This document shows positions 44,711 through 53,257 of a stretch of 64,000 nt of DNA, piece by piece. The DNA comes from Lysinibacillus sp. G4S2 (lineage in GTDB: Bacteria > Bacillota > Bacilli > Bacillales_A > Planococcaceae), in contig NZ_JAUCFJ010000002.1 in the NCBI RefSeq assembly GCF_030348505.1, positions 2,980,001 to 3,044,000 of the forward strand, given 5' to 3'. The notes beneath the pieces were generated by a model that saw only the letters and a program-made list of their open reading frames with translations, did not search any database and was not told the origin of the DNA. Position numbers and translations under genes: made by a program. Every line of letters starts with the position of its first letter. Positions within the stretch are counted from its first letter, which is position 1.

Positions 44711-45250
44711 ATGCAAATTGCCTATCAAGAAATGTTAACGATACCTTGGCACCGTTTAACAACTGCATACGGAAGAGGTACAAAAATTCCAGAATTAATA
44801 AAAATGGAGCAATATGGTGAGCTTGCACAATTAATTGAACATCAAGGCACTCTATGGCAGGTAACACCATGGGTTATTCAACAGCTTTTACACACATTAC
44901 CGAATCGATCTGTAGAAAGTGTAAAGAAGGAAGAAATACAGTTATATATTGCAGTTGCTTCTGCTTTTACTTGGGATGAGCTGACATCTAGCCCTGTGCA
45001 GCATATGGATGAATTGCTACAGGAAAAATGGCTTTGGTCAGTAGTTGAAGATGAGGAGGAATGGGAAGAGGAACCACGCGGCTATGAAGAATGTGCTTTT
45101 ATTAGCTACTATGTTTACAGTGAATATCAAATGCGTGCAGCGATACCCTTATTCCAAAATATCGCAAATATGCGAAAAGATTTAGCTCCGAGTTTGACAG
45201 AGCTACTTGAACTATTGGCGAACCGCCAAAAGCTATGGGAAACAATTTGA
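44711..45250 (+). CDS. Unrecognised protein, second gene of operon
   Basis: 179 residues, ATG 11 bp after the previous stop with AAGGAG between. Helical, with WHRLTTAYGRGTKIPELIKM at the start and an acidic stretch EDEEEWEEEPRGYEECAFIS. The N-terminal pattern recalls small helical immunity proteins. Function unknown; probably acts with the protein upstream. Confidence 0.65.
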   Translation: MQIAYQEMLTIPWHRLTTAYGRGTKIPELIKMEQYGELAQLIEHQGTLWQVTPWVIQQLLHTLPNRSVESVKKEEIQLYIAVASAFTWDELTSSPVQHMDELLQEKWLWSVVEDEEEWEEEPRGYEECAFISYYVYSEYQMRAAIPLFQNIANMRKDLAPSLTELLELLANRQKLWETI

Positions 45251-45277
45251 TTAGAAGGCTAACAAAGGGGCAGTGCT

Positions 45278-45352
45278 ATGAGTGTGTCACTTATTATACT
45301 TGCGTCCGCATGGATGTATATCATGAAAACTTTCAAGATCGTAGGATTATGA
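45278..45352 (+). CDS. Tiny hydrophobic ORF (24 aa)
   Basis: ATG preceded by AAAGGGG at proper spacing encodes MSVSLIILASAWMYIMKTFK and four more residues. It follows the operon by 27 bp. It may be a small membrane peptide or the 5' stump of a lost third gene. Confidence 0.35.
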   Translation: MSVSLIILASAWMYIMKTFKIVGL

Positions 45353-45397
45353 AATAATATTAAAAAGAGTGCACCTTTACGATACGCACAACAAATG

Positions 45398-45437
45398 GCC
45401 AGCTATCTGAAATTTTTTTCGGATAGCTGGCTATTTT
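45398..45437 (+). terminator. Terminator
   Basis: GCCAGCTATC (45398-45407) pairs with GATAGCTGGC (45422-45431) and is followed by TATTTT. It ends the 43464-45250 operon. Confidence 0.75.
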
Positions 45438-45493
45438 GCATGACAAGTGTTAATGCATTAGTTGACTACGAGCTTACTGCTTTTGAATATATT

Positions 45494-45850
45494 TTAGCCA
45501 TCCACCTCTACAGAAATAAAGCTTTCCATTACACCCACAAATTCAATATCAATTAAATGATCCTCATCAAGCTCATTCTGCGTGTAGGTAAAGCGTTCAC
45601 CTACCTCATCCACCTTTAAAATAGGTAAATGTAGCTTCTTCATTACATCCTCTATCGTTGCCTCTGGATAAACATGTTCAAATTCTACACAAAACCTAGC
45701 CAGCTCTTCTAATTTAGCGGTATATTGATTTCTGACATTCTCAGCAAACCGCATACTTTTATCGTTCATTAAATGCTCCGGTATATTGACCTTCATACCA
45801 TCAAGAGTCGCTTCATACTTCATAACCCTTATACCTGTTTGAAAACTCAT
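45494..45850 (-). CDS. Unrecognised protein
   Basis: 118 residues, ATG with GAGGAGGG. N-terminal strand region (YEATLDGMKVNIPEHL) followed by a helix and an acidic C-terminal half (ELDEDHLIDIEFVGVMESFI) reminiscent of DUF2004-type immunity-associated proteins; not confirmed. It is followed upstream by an ankyrin remnant. Confidence 0.6.
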   Translation of the reverse strand: MSFQTGIRVMKYEATLDGMKVNIPEHLMNDKSMRFAENVRNQYTAKLEELARFCVEFEHVYPEATIEDVMKKLHLPILKVDEVGERFTYTQNELDEDHLIDIEFVGVMESFISVEVDG

Positions 45851-45876
45851 TTATCCCTCCTCGTCTAGCACTAACC

Positions 45877-46082
45877 CTATTCATTTTTTAATAACTCTTT
45901 CATAATGAGTGTTTCTTCCCTGCTTCTAGCTATATCTAACGCAATTTCTCCAAAAACATTTTAATTTCTCGATTTGCACCTCGTTTTAGAAGTAGTTGAA
46001 TAATATCGATGCGTTCCTCACCGTCTGAAACTTGCGTATGTAAAGGGGTATTTCTAGCTAATTCCCCTTCCGCTTCATCGTT
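45877..46082 (-). pseudogene. Ankyrin-repeat gene remnant, frameshifted
   Basis: One frame reads EGELARNTPLHTQVSDGEER then IDIIQLLLKRGANREIK, a clear ankyrin repeat; after a frameshift near 45960 another frame continues FGEIALDIARSREETLIMKE to a stop at 45877. The 5' part is missing (a TAG precedes at 46083). Confidence 0.65.
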
Positions 46083-46189
46083 CTATCACATTCTATTTTT
46101 GAGAGTCTTTTATTAATCGTTTTTGAATGGAAAGAACTTCAGGAACAAAGATTCATTTAAGTTCGTTTAAGTAAAAAAGGAGGAAAAGT

Positions 46190-46483
46190 ATGGGAATCAA
46201 TTTGAATTTGTGGTCATTCTTCATGTCTTTATGCTGTATTATTTTATTTTTCATAGCAAGTTTTTCTGCAACTTTTATAAACTTTTTTGTCGCATACCTT
46301 CATTTCCATCCATTGAATGTTGTTTTACTATTAACAATCCTATGTTTTTTCTTAACGCTCATTGGAATGAAAGATGTTAACAATACAATGTCTATGCTTA
46401 GAAGCTTTATTTCAATCGTTCTAACATTGCTTTTAGCTAGCATCATATCTTTTATATTATTTTTTGGAAGCTTGTTAAGTTAG
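46190..46483 (+). CDS. Small membrane protein
   Basis: 97 residues, ATG with AAAGGAGG. Three hydrophobic segments (about 10-32, 43-59, 72-95) with little polar sequence. No family recognised. Plus strand; the next gene (GNAT) is 115 bp downstream. Confidence 0.65.
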   Translation: MGINLNLWSFFMSLCCIILFFIASFSATFINFFVAYLHFHPLNVVLLLTILCFFLTLIGMKDVNNTMSMLRSFISIVLTLLLASIISFILFFGSLLS

Positions 46484-46598
46484 CGCTACTATGTGAAAAT
46501 CGGCATTGTCCTTTAGACGAATTTGATTAGGATTCATTTATCTATATTGACGAACGTTTGTTCTGTTTGCTAAAATGATTAAAAAGGAGGCAATTTTT

Positions 46599-47075
46599 AT
46601 GCAAAAAACTAACGCCATTGAATTAGTACATTTCTCAAAAAACTTTGTGGATGTTTTGAATGACTTTGAACTTCCGGAAGAACAATGTCAATTTACTGCC
46701 CTTCCAAAAGAGATTTCGATCGAAATGGTTGGACAGTATCCAATTGTTATTTTGAGCGACAATGTACCTGTAGGTTTTTTTGTCCTACACGCAACAGAAA
46801 GAGTAAAAGAGTACTCTAGCAATCCAAAGGCTTTGCTACTTACAGCATTATCAATTGACCATAAGCAGCAAGGAAACGGCTATGCAAAAAAAGGGATGCT
46901 TGCACTATCTGAATTTATTAAGAGAGAATTTAAAGACTGTGATGAAGTCGTTTTAGTCGTTAATCATAAAAATATTCCCGCTCAAAATTTATATTTAAAA
47001 GTTGGCTTTGTCGATAACGGGGAAAGAAGAATGGGACCTATTGGCGAGCAAATTGTTATGCACCTAAACATCTAA
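46599..47075 (+). CDS. GNAT family N-acetyltransferase
   Basis: 158 residues from ATG 46599 (AAAGGAGG). GNAT motif A is seen in LLLTALSIDHKQQGNGYAKK, motif B in LVVNHKNIPAQNLYLKVGF followed by a short C-terminal strand. The substrate is unknown; this subgroup resembles small-molecule or antibiotic acetyltransferases. Confidence 0.85.
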   Translation: MQKTNAIELVHFSKNFVDVLNDFELPEEQCQFTALPKEISIEMVGQYPIVILSDNVPVGFFVLHATERVKEYSSNPKALLLTALSIDHKQQGNGYAKKGMLALSEFIKREFKDCDEVVLVVNHKNIPAQNLYLKVGFVDNGERRMGPIGEQIVMHLNI

Positions 47076-47085
47076 TAGATTTTCA

Positions 47086-47117
47086 AAAATCACTCGTCAT
47101 GACATGAGTGATTTTTT
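47086..47117 (+). terminator. Terminator after GNAT gene
   Basis: AAAATCACTC pairs with GAGTGATTTT around a short loop, followed by TT. It starts 11 bp after the stop. Confidence 0.8.
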
Positions 47118-47317
47118 CTGTTGGCCCCTTACTTGTGGGCATTAGGATACAAGGAATTGAACCTACACATATGATTGTCATTGCGGATAAACTGACTAAG
47201 ACGAAAATGTCATTGAAATGTGTAAGGATTACATACTCTTTTGGATGTGCTAATTGAATTATTCTACTTCATATCCCTTGAGTGCCTTCACATAGTTTAC
47301 ATAATATTTTTATTCAA

Positions 47318-47497
47318 TCATCCTTCTATTTGGCAAGTTCTCGTGGTAACTCTCTGCTTCCACTCCGGAAGAAGTAACATTGCTGTCCCCTCGTCATTGG
47401 TGCTATACCTACCAAATGTTTTTGGTATTGTTTCAAAAACTAAAATTTCAGGATTCTTATAGGGTTTTCGCTTTAAATATTCTTCAATCGTCATCAT
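47318..47497 (-). pseudogene. Short or truncated ORF (59 aa)
   Basis: ATG at 47497 with AGGAAAG upstream encodes MMTIEEYLKRKPYKNPEILV, then FETIPKTFGRYSTNDEGTAM and a short tail. The beginning is protein-like; the end looks truncated and is followed by more open but frameshifted DNA. Probably a decayed immunity-type gene. Confidence 0.45.
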
Positions 47498-47598
47498 ACT
47501 TTCCTAATATTGTTTTATTAAATCTTCTTTAGAAGAGAGTCTTCTTCACCAGTCTCCAATTTCAACTCATTTGTCAACGAATTATTTTTCTAGGCATT

Positions 47599-47670
47599 AA
47601 AAAACCCCCTTTAAGTAGAATGTTAATGACAGATTACTGTAGCTCTTTTAACATTGTCTACTTAAAGGGG
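47599..47670 (-). terminator. Long terminator hairpin
   Basis: CCCCTTTAAGTAGAATGTTAA (47606-47626) pairs with TTAACATTGTCTACTTAAAG then GGGG (47648-47670); on the minus strand a T run (47599-47604) follows. It ends the gene at 47698, 28 bp away. Confidence 0.8.
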
Positions 47671-47697
47671 CTAATATCATTGGGGACAGCCAATTTT

Positions 47698-48795
47698 TTA
47701 ATTAGAGAGTTCACTTTGGATAATTAATTTGTTTTTACGTTTTTCATCTGAAGGGTCTTGGTTAATAATATAGATACCATTTTCTCCAGAAAATCTGTAA
47801 ATGTCAGGTGTTTCTAACTCCCCTTTTTTAACCAGTAAATTATTCTTTACCTTAAATTTCATAAAAGATTTATCATCATAAGAGAAAAACACTTGATTAT
47901 TAAAATCTGTGTAAAGATCATTTACATTTACATCCGAAACAACTTCTTGCGTATGTTTATTAGAAACATTATAAAAAAGAAGTTTTTGTTCATCAACTGT
48001 AGGTTCACTAGGATCATTAAATGTTAGATAAATAAATTGTTGACCATTTAACAAACTTGCCCAACCAATAAATTGATAGTCCGTTTTTATTTCTTCGATT
48101 TCTTTACTTTTCACATCGTATAAATATAGATAACCAACATTATTTTTTTCATCAGTAAATAATATTTTTCCATCCTTTGCAGATAAAAACGTATTCATAA
48201 ATGTATGAGTGTTTAAATCGAATATACTTTCAGTTTCATTTGTTTTTAGATTTTTTAACATAACTTTCGGCTTGCTCGTCCTTATATCCATTGCTATCCA
48301 AGCTGCATAGTCTTCAACGAGTACAGGAAAAGCATTATGGATATTTGGATCATTTTCTTGTGTTAATGGTTGTATTTCATTCGTCTTTAAATTCATTAAA
48401 TACGGATTTTTTTGTCCCCCACCTTCATCAGCATCAACCCACACTAACCAATTATCATTCATTTCTAAACCTTGGACAGATGGAAATTTAAATTTGCTAT
48501 TAAATATAGTTTTGTATGTCTGAGTCTTTCGATTATATTGAATGATTTTATTATCTAGACGAGATGAACTCTTATGATCTACACTCATGAAAATTGAGCT
48601 AGCGTTACCTCTAAAAGAAGTTATGCTAGAAAAAGGAACATCTACTGTTTTGTTAAAATCTTTATCAACTATTTGATAATATTCAAGCGTCTCATTTTCA
48701 GCATTGTTATTGTTTTGAACTACTTTAAAAATAACTAGTAGAACAATGACTAAACCGGCAATTAATCCAAATGCTACTAATGCACTTTTTTTCAA
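47698..48795 (-). CDS. Membrane-anchored beta-propeller-like protein
   Basis: 365 residues, TTG start with GGGGAG. One N-terminal membrane anchor (SALVAFGLIAGLVIVLLVIF, residues 4-23), then an extracytoplasmic domain built of repeated strands of the TolB/YncE type (e.g. NDNWLVWVDADEGGGQKNPY, GKILFTDEKNNVGYLYLYDV). It probably binds a partner at the cell surface. No enzyme motif seen. Confidence 0.7.
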   Translation of the reverse strand: MKKSALVAFGLIAGLVIVLLVIFKVVQNNNNAENETLEYYQIVDKDFNKTVDVPFSSITSFRGNASSIFMSVDHKSSSRLDNKIIQYNRKTQTYKTIFNSKFKFPSVQGLEMNDNWLVWVDADEGGGQKNPYLMNLKTNEIQPLTQENDPNIHNAFPVLVEDYAAWIAMDIRTSKPKVMLKNLKTNETESIFDLNTHTFMNTFLSAKDGKILFTDEKNNVGYLYLYDVKSKEIEEIKTDYQFIGWASLLNGQQFIYLTFNDPSEPTVDEQKLLFYNVSNKHTQEVVSDVNVNDLYTDFNNQVFFSYDDKSFMKFKVKNNLLVKKGELETPDIYRFSGENGIYIINQDPSDEKRKNKLIIQSELSN

Positions 48796-48831
48796 AATTA
48801 TCTCCCCAAATAAACCTAGTTATTTAAGGCA

Positions 48832-48900
48832 CTTCACCAAAACATGTGCTTGACTAAGAGTCGTATCGGTATTCAATCCATTCAGCATTGCACTCAAGTA
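48832..48900. repeat. Partial dispersed repeat (family I end)
   Basis: CACTTCACCAAAACATGTGC followed by TTGACTAAGAG matches 51786-51835 (TTCACCAAAATATGCGCTTG, GCTAAGAG) and the left end of family I. Confidence 0.5.
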
Positions 48901-49036
48901 AAATCGTTAGAGTGCATCTGTATACCTTACTTTGTTGTTTAGTGGTACTCTTAACTTAGCAGATAAAGTTGCTTTTTTGTATTCATTTTCAATCAAGAAC
49001 AGATTTTGGCGTTGAGCCTTATTTAATTTTGTTTTT

Positions 49037-49852
49037 TTACCAAATCATTGCAGGGTTAGCACCATCAGCTATATATACAGCTTTTGCAATACCTTTACCA
49101 TCTGTAGTCGTATCCGTTGCACTTCCGATAGATGTCCAATATGTTCCAGTTCCCGTGAATTCTGTATGATGATTTGGATCTACAACCCTTAGAGTCTTAT
49201 CGGATTCTTTGTATCCACTTATTGTTACATAATGACGATAATTTGTACCTTTATACTGTTTTATCCATTCTGTTTCTGTTAATAAGATTGGTGCTGTTTT
49301 TTGTTCCTTTAAGGTATCAGTAATACGTGAAATAAATGTTGTTTGAGGATCTTTGCTGTCAATAATCCTACCTACTATATAAGGATTTGAACTAAAACTA
49401 TATACATTTTTATATTTATTTAAACCGTTTCTTAAATCTGTAGATCTTGTCGGTCCTTTTTCCGGTAGAACACCAATAGTCACACCAAAGTTTTCTTGGG
49501 ATGGTAAACTTTCTTTACTCTTACTTTTTGCTTTGTGGAAACTTAAAGCTTGTCTTCCTGCCGCTGGGCCACAAAAATTGGTATACGCTTGCTTATTATA
49601 GGTAACTGGTATTGTATAATAGGCGGCAGCGCGCGCTAAACCTTGTTCTCGTTCTCGTTTTTCTCTTTCGGCAATTTCCAAATCTCTTTGTTTCGCCAAT
49701 TCATCATAATATTCTTTGTTTTCCATATAATCTGTATCAAAATTCGAAACACCACTATCATTTTCTTCTTCTGAAGCTGCCTTAGAATTTTCAGGTAATG
49801 CACCAATACTCATTGTAAGTAAAAATAAAGCGCTTAAAGCATATTTTTTCAT
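49037..49852 (-). CDS. Secreted C39-like cysteine protease
   Basis: 271 residues. A signal peptide (MKKYALSALFLLTMSIGALP, cleavage near SKA at about 25) precedes a charged helical segment (EYYDELAKQRDLEIAEREKR) and a papain-like C39 domain: Cys in NFCGPAAGRQAL (about 95), His in NYRHYVTISGYKES (about 210) and Asp in VVDPNHH (about 228). Such proteins are secreted peptidases. ATG preceded by GGAGG. A tiny leader ORF is 22 bp upstream. Confidence 0.8.
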   Translation of the reverse strand: MKKYALSALFLLTMSIGALPENSKAASEEENDSGVSNFDTDYMENKEYYDELAKQRDLEIAEREKREREQGLARAAAYYTIPVTYNKQAYTNFCGPAAGRQALSFHKAKSKSKESLPSQENFGVTIGVLPEKGPTRSTDLRNGLNKYKNVYSFSSNPYIVGRIIDSKDPQTTFISRITDTLKEQKTAPILLTETEWIKQYKGTNYRHYVTISGYKESDKTLRVVDPNHHTEFTGTGTYWTSIGSATDTTTDGKGIAKAVYIADGANPAMIW

Positions 49853-49874
49853 TATTTATCCTCCAATCTTTATT

Positions 49875-49931
49875 TTATTGTGTCTTTGATTCAAAAAAGC
49901 TAAGCATTGCAATAAGAAGCGTTTTCTTCAA
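49875..49931 (-). CDS. Leader peptide ORF (18 aa)
   Basis: TTG at 49931 preceded by AAAGGAGG encodes MKKTLLIAMLSFFESKTQ, a signal-like peptide ending 22 bp before the protease gene. The excellent ribosome site argues that it is translated. It may be a secreted peptide or simply a coupling leader. Confidence 0.45.
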   Translation of the reverse strand: MKKTLLIAMLSFFESKTQ

Positions 49932-50098
49932 TTTCGATCCTCCTTTGTGTTTAAATAATTAGATTATTTTATTCGCATTTCGTCGTACCACTAAAATTTC
50001 GCGATAAATAACAAGTAGATACAGAAGTAAATATACTCCCTGTAACCAACCTATAAAAATCCAAAGTTACTGTCTAATGGAAATCATCTATAAACAGT

Positions 50099-50126
50099 AT
50101 AATTATCTAAATATTCAGATAATTAT
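50099..50126. promoter_or_regulatory. Perfect 10-bp inverted repeat upstream of C39 gene
   Basis: ATAATTATCT (50099-50108) and AGATAATTAT (50117-50126) are exact reverse complements with an 8-bp spacer, about 270 bp upstream of the protease start. A candidate operator in the gene-free stretch 49932-50593. Confidence 0.45.
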
Positions 50127-50366
50127 CACCACCTCTCTCCTTAATGGTCAATCGTAGGGCATGTATTCGCAACTACATGTCGATATTACCATAGTATTTT
50201 GTATAAACAAGGAGATTTTTATCATCTTTCAGTTACCATTACAAATATTGTGAATTTTCTCTTTTTTTAAGAAATATATTAACAAAAAGAAAAAGTGTAC
50301 CCATAATATAGTTCAAGTGGGTATTACCTAGTTTAGGATCAATTCATTTTTTGTTAAATTCATAAA

Positions 50367-50495
50367 GAGGCTTGGACATAAGTATTTTTATAAAGCAAAA
50401 TTAAAAAATATCACAAAAGAAAAGCGCTAGAAAGCAACGTCTAAAATTGATTTCTAGTGCTTTTTAAGGTTCTGACGAGTTTTGTCCCAGCCTCT
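50367..50495. repeat. Palindromic MITE-like repeat
   Basis: Starts GAGGCTTGGACATAAG and ends TTTTGTCCCAGCCTC, imperfect terminal inverted repeats; inside, GCGCTAGAAAGCAACGTCTA and TTGATTTCTAGTGC form a second hairpin. The GAGGCTGGGACA end is a pattern I know from repetitive intergenic elements of Firmicutes. Confidence 0.65.
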
Positions 50496-50593
50496 TGGTG
50501 AGAAATTAATATTTTACAATAATAAACCTATAACTTATGAATGGCGGAGGGTACTTATTCAAATACGCCGAGTAATATCGGTGTATTTAATAC

Positions 50594-50829
50594 TTACATT
50601 TTCGAAATGACAATACAAATCAATAAAAATATTCCTGATAAAATAAAGAATACTTTCGGAACGTAGTAAGGACTAAATGTTAAAACAGCAGCAAATAGCT
50701 CACCTAATATTGTCCCATTCCCCGAACTTGTCCTACTATTCTTATCATGGTATTCCTTCGGTAAGAAATTCCAAATATCAACATAAATATTGCTATAGAA
50801 CCTGAAAGAATCTCTCCCCATCCCCACAT
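50594..50829 (-). pseudogene. Small membrane protein gene, frameshifted
   Basis: An ATG at 50829 with AAGGAAAG encodes MWGWGEILSGSIAIFMLIFG then SYRRNTMIRIVG and stops at 50704; the overlapping frame continues with GELFAAVLTFSPYYVPKVFF and ILLICIVISKM to 50594. Both look like membrane protein, so one indel probably split the gene. A 77-codon GTG frame over the region is less likely. Confidence 0.45.
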
Positions 50830-51327
50830 AAAAACACTTTCCTTCTTTTTCAATTTTAATTATCCGTATTCAATTAAATTTCTTAAAACATCTCCACTTT
50901 TTGGAGAAACGCCCCCCCGTTTTAACTTCTTTCCATAGAATATTTGACCGACCTATCAAATCTTAACAATGTATTGCCTTATTTTATATATGTAATTTTT
51001 TCCTCATTCAACTAAACTGCCCTAGTTAATTTAAGCGTAATCCGTCACAATATCCCTTTTCTTATTAAGAATCTGACCCCGTTTGTTGAACAAGCTAAAA
51101 ATTTCTTCTACTGACCTGCAACACAAACTAAAAAAACGAATTCCAATAATAGGAATTCGCTCTGTATTAATTTTTTTACTAACTCCTACCACGCCACCGC
51201 TTCATAGTGTGAGGGGTATATGTGGCAACATATAAGATATTGATAGGTAGAACTTGATTTTAACATTAGATTGATCCAACCACAGAACACCTCCATTGTT
51301 ATGCTGTATGATGGTTTTAACTTTTTA
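50830..51327. other. Gene-free stretch
   Basis: About 500 bp with no supported gene. It holds only the terminator at 51130-51159. Confidence 0.5.
51130..51159 (-). terminator. Minus-strand terminator
   Basis: CGAATTCC (51137-51144) pairs with GGAATTCG (51152-51159) around a 7-nt loop; on the minus strand seven Ts follow. It is 170 bp past the stop of the gene at 51328. Confidence 0.7.
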
Positions 51328-51588
51328 TTATGATAAGAATTCAGCTACCACCAAAGCCGCAATACAATAAATATCTATTGGTATCAATAAGAAGCACCCT
51401 ATCATCCGATTTAATTTTATATATACATTAGGTGGTATTATTTTCAATGCTATTTTTGTATTTCCTACGAGTTCATTATTTTTTCGTACCTCTTCAGAAA
51501 TATTTTCAACCTTCAGTTCTGCTTGAGTTAAATTAGGATTATAAAAATCACTCTTTAAAAATGCGTATTGAGGATTTAAAATCGACAA
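51328..51588 (-). CDS. Small membrane protein
   Basis: 86 residues from TTG 51588, which has AAGGAG 7 nt upstream; an ATG 21 bp earlier is the alternative. A polar N-terminal part (NPNLTQAELKVENISEEVRK) and a C-terminal membrane segment (MIGCFLLIPIDIYCIAALVV). No family recognised. Confidence 0.5.
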   Translation of the reverse strand: MSILNPQYAFLKSDFYNPNLTQAELKVENISEEVRKNNELVGNTKIALKIIPPNVYIKLNRMIGCFLLIPIDIYCIAALVVAEFLS

Positions 51589-51870
51589 TTTTACACTCCT
51601 TCGTATCATCCTAATTCCTTAATAAATCAATTAAAAGCTTAAATTGCACGTAGCATTTAGTCTATTATATTCTCAAGATATTAATAACATGTGTGTATGC
51701 ACCATTAATTTACAAAGTTTTGCAATGAGTACAATTAACATGTCGATTATTGACGTAAAATTTTAAAAAGTGTTTTTGGGGATTTTCACCAAAATATGCG
51801 CTTGGCTAAGAGCCGTATTCAATCCACCTAAACCTTTACCTCTTTTAACTATACTTTTATTAGTTCCCAG

Positions 51871-52318
51871 GTGTGTTGATTAACCATTTTTATCCACCCC
51901 AATTAAATTAGAAGGATCTGATTTCCGTTACGGGCTACTCGCTTTGTTGCTTTCGCACAGATAAAACAATTTGTTGCAGTCGCTTCGCTTTCGCACAGAG
52001 CAAGGCTTCCTGCTAGCGAGCGTCGAGTAGCCCTACACTACAAGCTCTTCATCATAACATGTGGTTGATTTCTTTGATAGAAAGAGCTTGTTTTTCGATA
52101 AATGCCCAAATAGTTTCGATAAAATGAGATTTTGTTTCGATAAAAGCTCAAATAGTTTCGATAAAGAGCGATTTTGTTTCGATAAATCTTCAAAGTATTC
52201 CTATAAAACGAACGAAAGTAGCTTTAGCCATTCTGTTTTGGGGCTCGGACACTAAATAGCAACAAGAAAAACCCTTTCATCGATCAATAATAAACCTATT
52301 TTTTCCTAATCAACACGC
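51871..52318. repeat. Dispersed repeat family II, long copy with nested array
   Basis: Ends GTGTGTTGATTAACCATTTT and TTTTTTCCTAATCAACACGC are inverted repeats. Inside is a near copy of the block at 27797-27975, with TTTCGATAAA at 52093, 52114, 52135, 52156 and 52177 (exact 21-bp period). It occupies most of the gene-free stretch 51589-52475; 51786-51835 is a further family I fragment. An open frame at 52061 is the array read in frame, not a gene. Confidence 0.75.
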
Positions 52319-52475
52319 CTGATTAGTTCCATTTCTATTAAATCCATCCATATAGCCTTCTTCGTTTTGGTCTTAAAAAGTTGTAGAAAAATATCGTAAA
52401 AATAAAATGATTCCCCAATACACACCACCAAATCCAAAGAAACGCTCTTAACGTAAAGCCCTTTTAGTACAATAT

Positions 52476-52874
52476 TTAAACTCCCTCTTTTCCGATAATA
52501 GCTTTTATCCGTGATTCTTCTTCAGTCTTATCTAAGTATTCAAAAAATCCAAGACGATTTCCCCAAGGGTCAGTAAATGTTCCCCATTTAGCTGAAACTT
52601 CTGGTCTTGAGTAAATTTCAAAGTTATCAATGTTAAGTTCTTTTATAAGTCTTTCTCTTTCAGCTTCAATATTTGTAACACCTAAACGTAAAGGGCCATT
52701 TCCTTCAGTAAGATTCCCCTCTGCTACTTGTAACCAACAACCAGGTATGAGTTCCCACTCTACAAAACCATCATGTGGTATGAAATCAGGTTTTTTGTTT
52801 AACAGTGTTTCATACCACTTATGCCCTTCTTCAATATTAGATACTCGTACTTGAGTAGTCAGTTCAAAAATCAT
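52476..52874 (-). CDS. VOC family protein
   Basis: 132 residues, ATG with GGAGGGG. VOC fold: ELTTQVRVSNIEEGHKWYET at the start, a central WELIPGCWLQVAEGN, and the C-terminal SAKWGTFTDPWGNRLGFFEY that carries the usual terminal ligand position. Bleomycin-resistance/glyoxalase-like; substrate unknown. Confidence 0.85.
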   Translation of the reverse strand: MIFELTTQVRVSNIEEGHKWYETLLNKKPDFIPHDGFVEWELIPGCWLQVAEGNLTEGNGPLRLGVTNIEAERERLIKELNIDNFEIYSRPEVSAKWGTFTDPWGNRLGFFEYLDKTEEESRIKAIIGKEGV

Positions 52875-53014
52875 CTTAACCCCTCCAGATTATGGTATAT
52901 ATTTTCTTTTCAATACATTTGATTAAACGTTATTTAAATTGCAACTTTTACTGTATCAGTAAATTGCGACAAAAAGGTTTGTCAATGAAAAGAAAAAAGA
53001 GTGCTTTCGCCTTT

Positions 53015-53043
53015 TTGCCTCAATTGAGAGAACATGTTATATA
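53015..53043 (+). promoter_or_regulatory. Sigma-A promoter
   Basis: TTGCCT (53015-53020), a 17-bp spacer and TATATA (53038-53043), upstream of the coiled-coil/DnaA-domain genes. Confidence 0.5.
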
Positions 53044-53081
53044 CTTAAATAGTACATATTCAGAAAGCGAGGTATCCACCA

Positions 53082-53205
53082 ATGGAAGAATTCAAAAAAG
53101 GAATTATGAAAGTGTTGAATGAAATGAAGCCAGAAATGAATCAACGCTTTGATAGGTGGATCAACGTCTTGTAGTCGAAAGTAAGCTTGACTTATTACAA
53201 TAAAT
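53082..53205 (+). pseudogene. Frameshifted small coiled-coil gene
   Basis: ATG 53082 opens MEEFKKGIMKVLNEMKPEMN then QRFDR and stops at 53174; shifting by one base the frame continues VDQRLVVESKLDLLQ to a TAA near 53205. The product would match the N-terminal coiled coil of the next gene (KMNQRLDKIEQRFDRVDQNI). It is a broken paralogue. Confidence 0.55.
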
Positions 53206-53257
53206 AGCCTGTATGCCTCACTACTTTACTACACTAAACAACATAGGAGTAATCAAT

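Noticed and set aside
47241-47462. 73-codon plus-strand frame
   Set aside because: No ribosome site, and the opposite strand carries the more protein-like short frame at 47318-47497.
52061-52255. 64-codon frame with repeated FDKSSN/FDKERF
   Set aside because: Same reason: an in-frame 21-bp array nested in a dispersed repeat, no ribosome site of quality.
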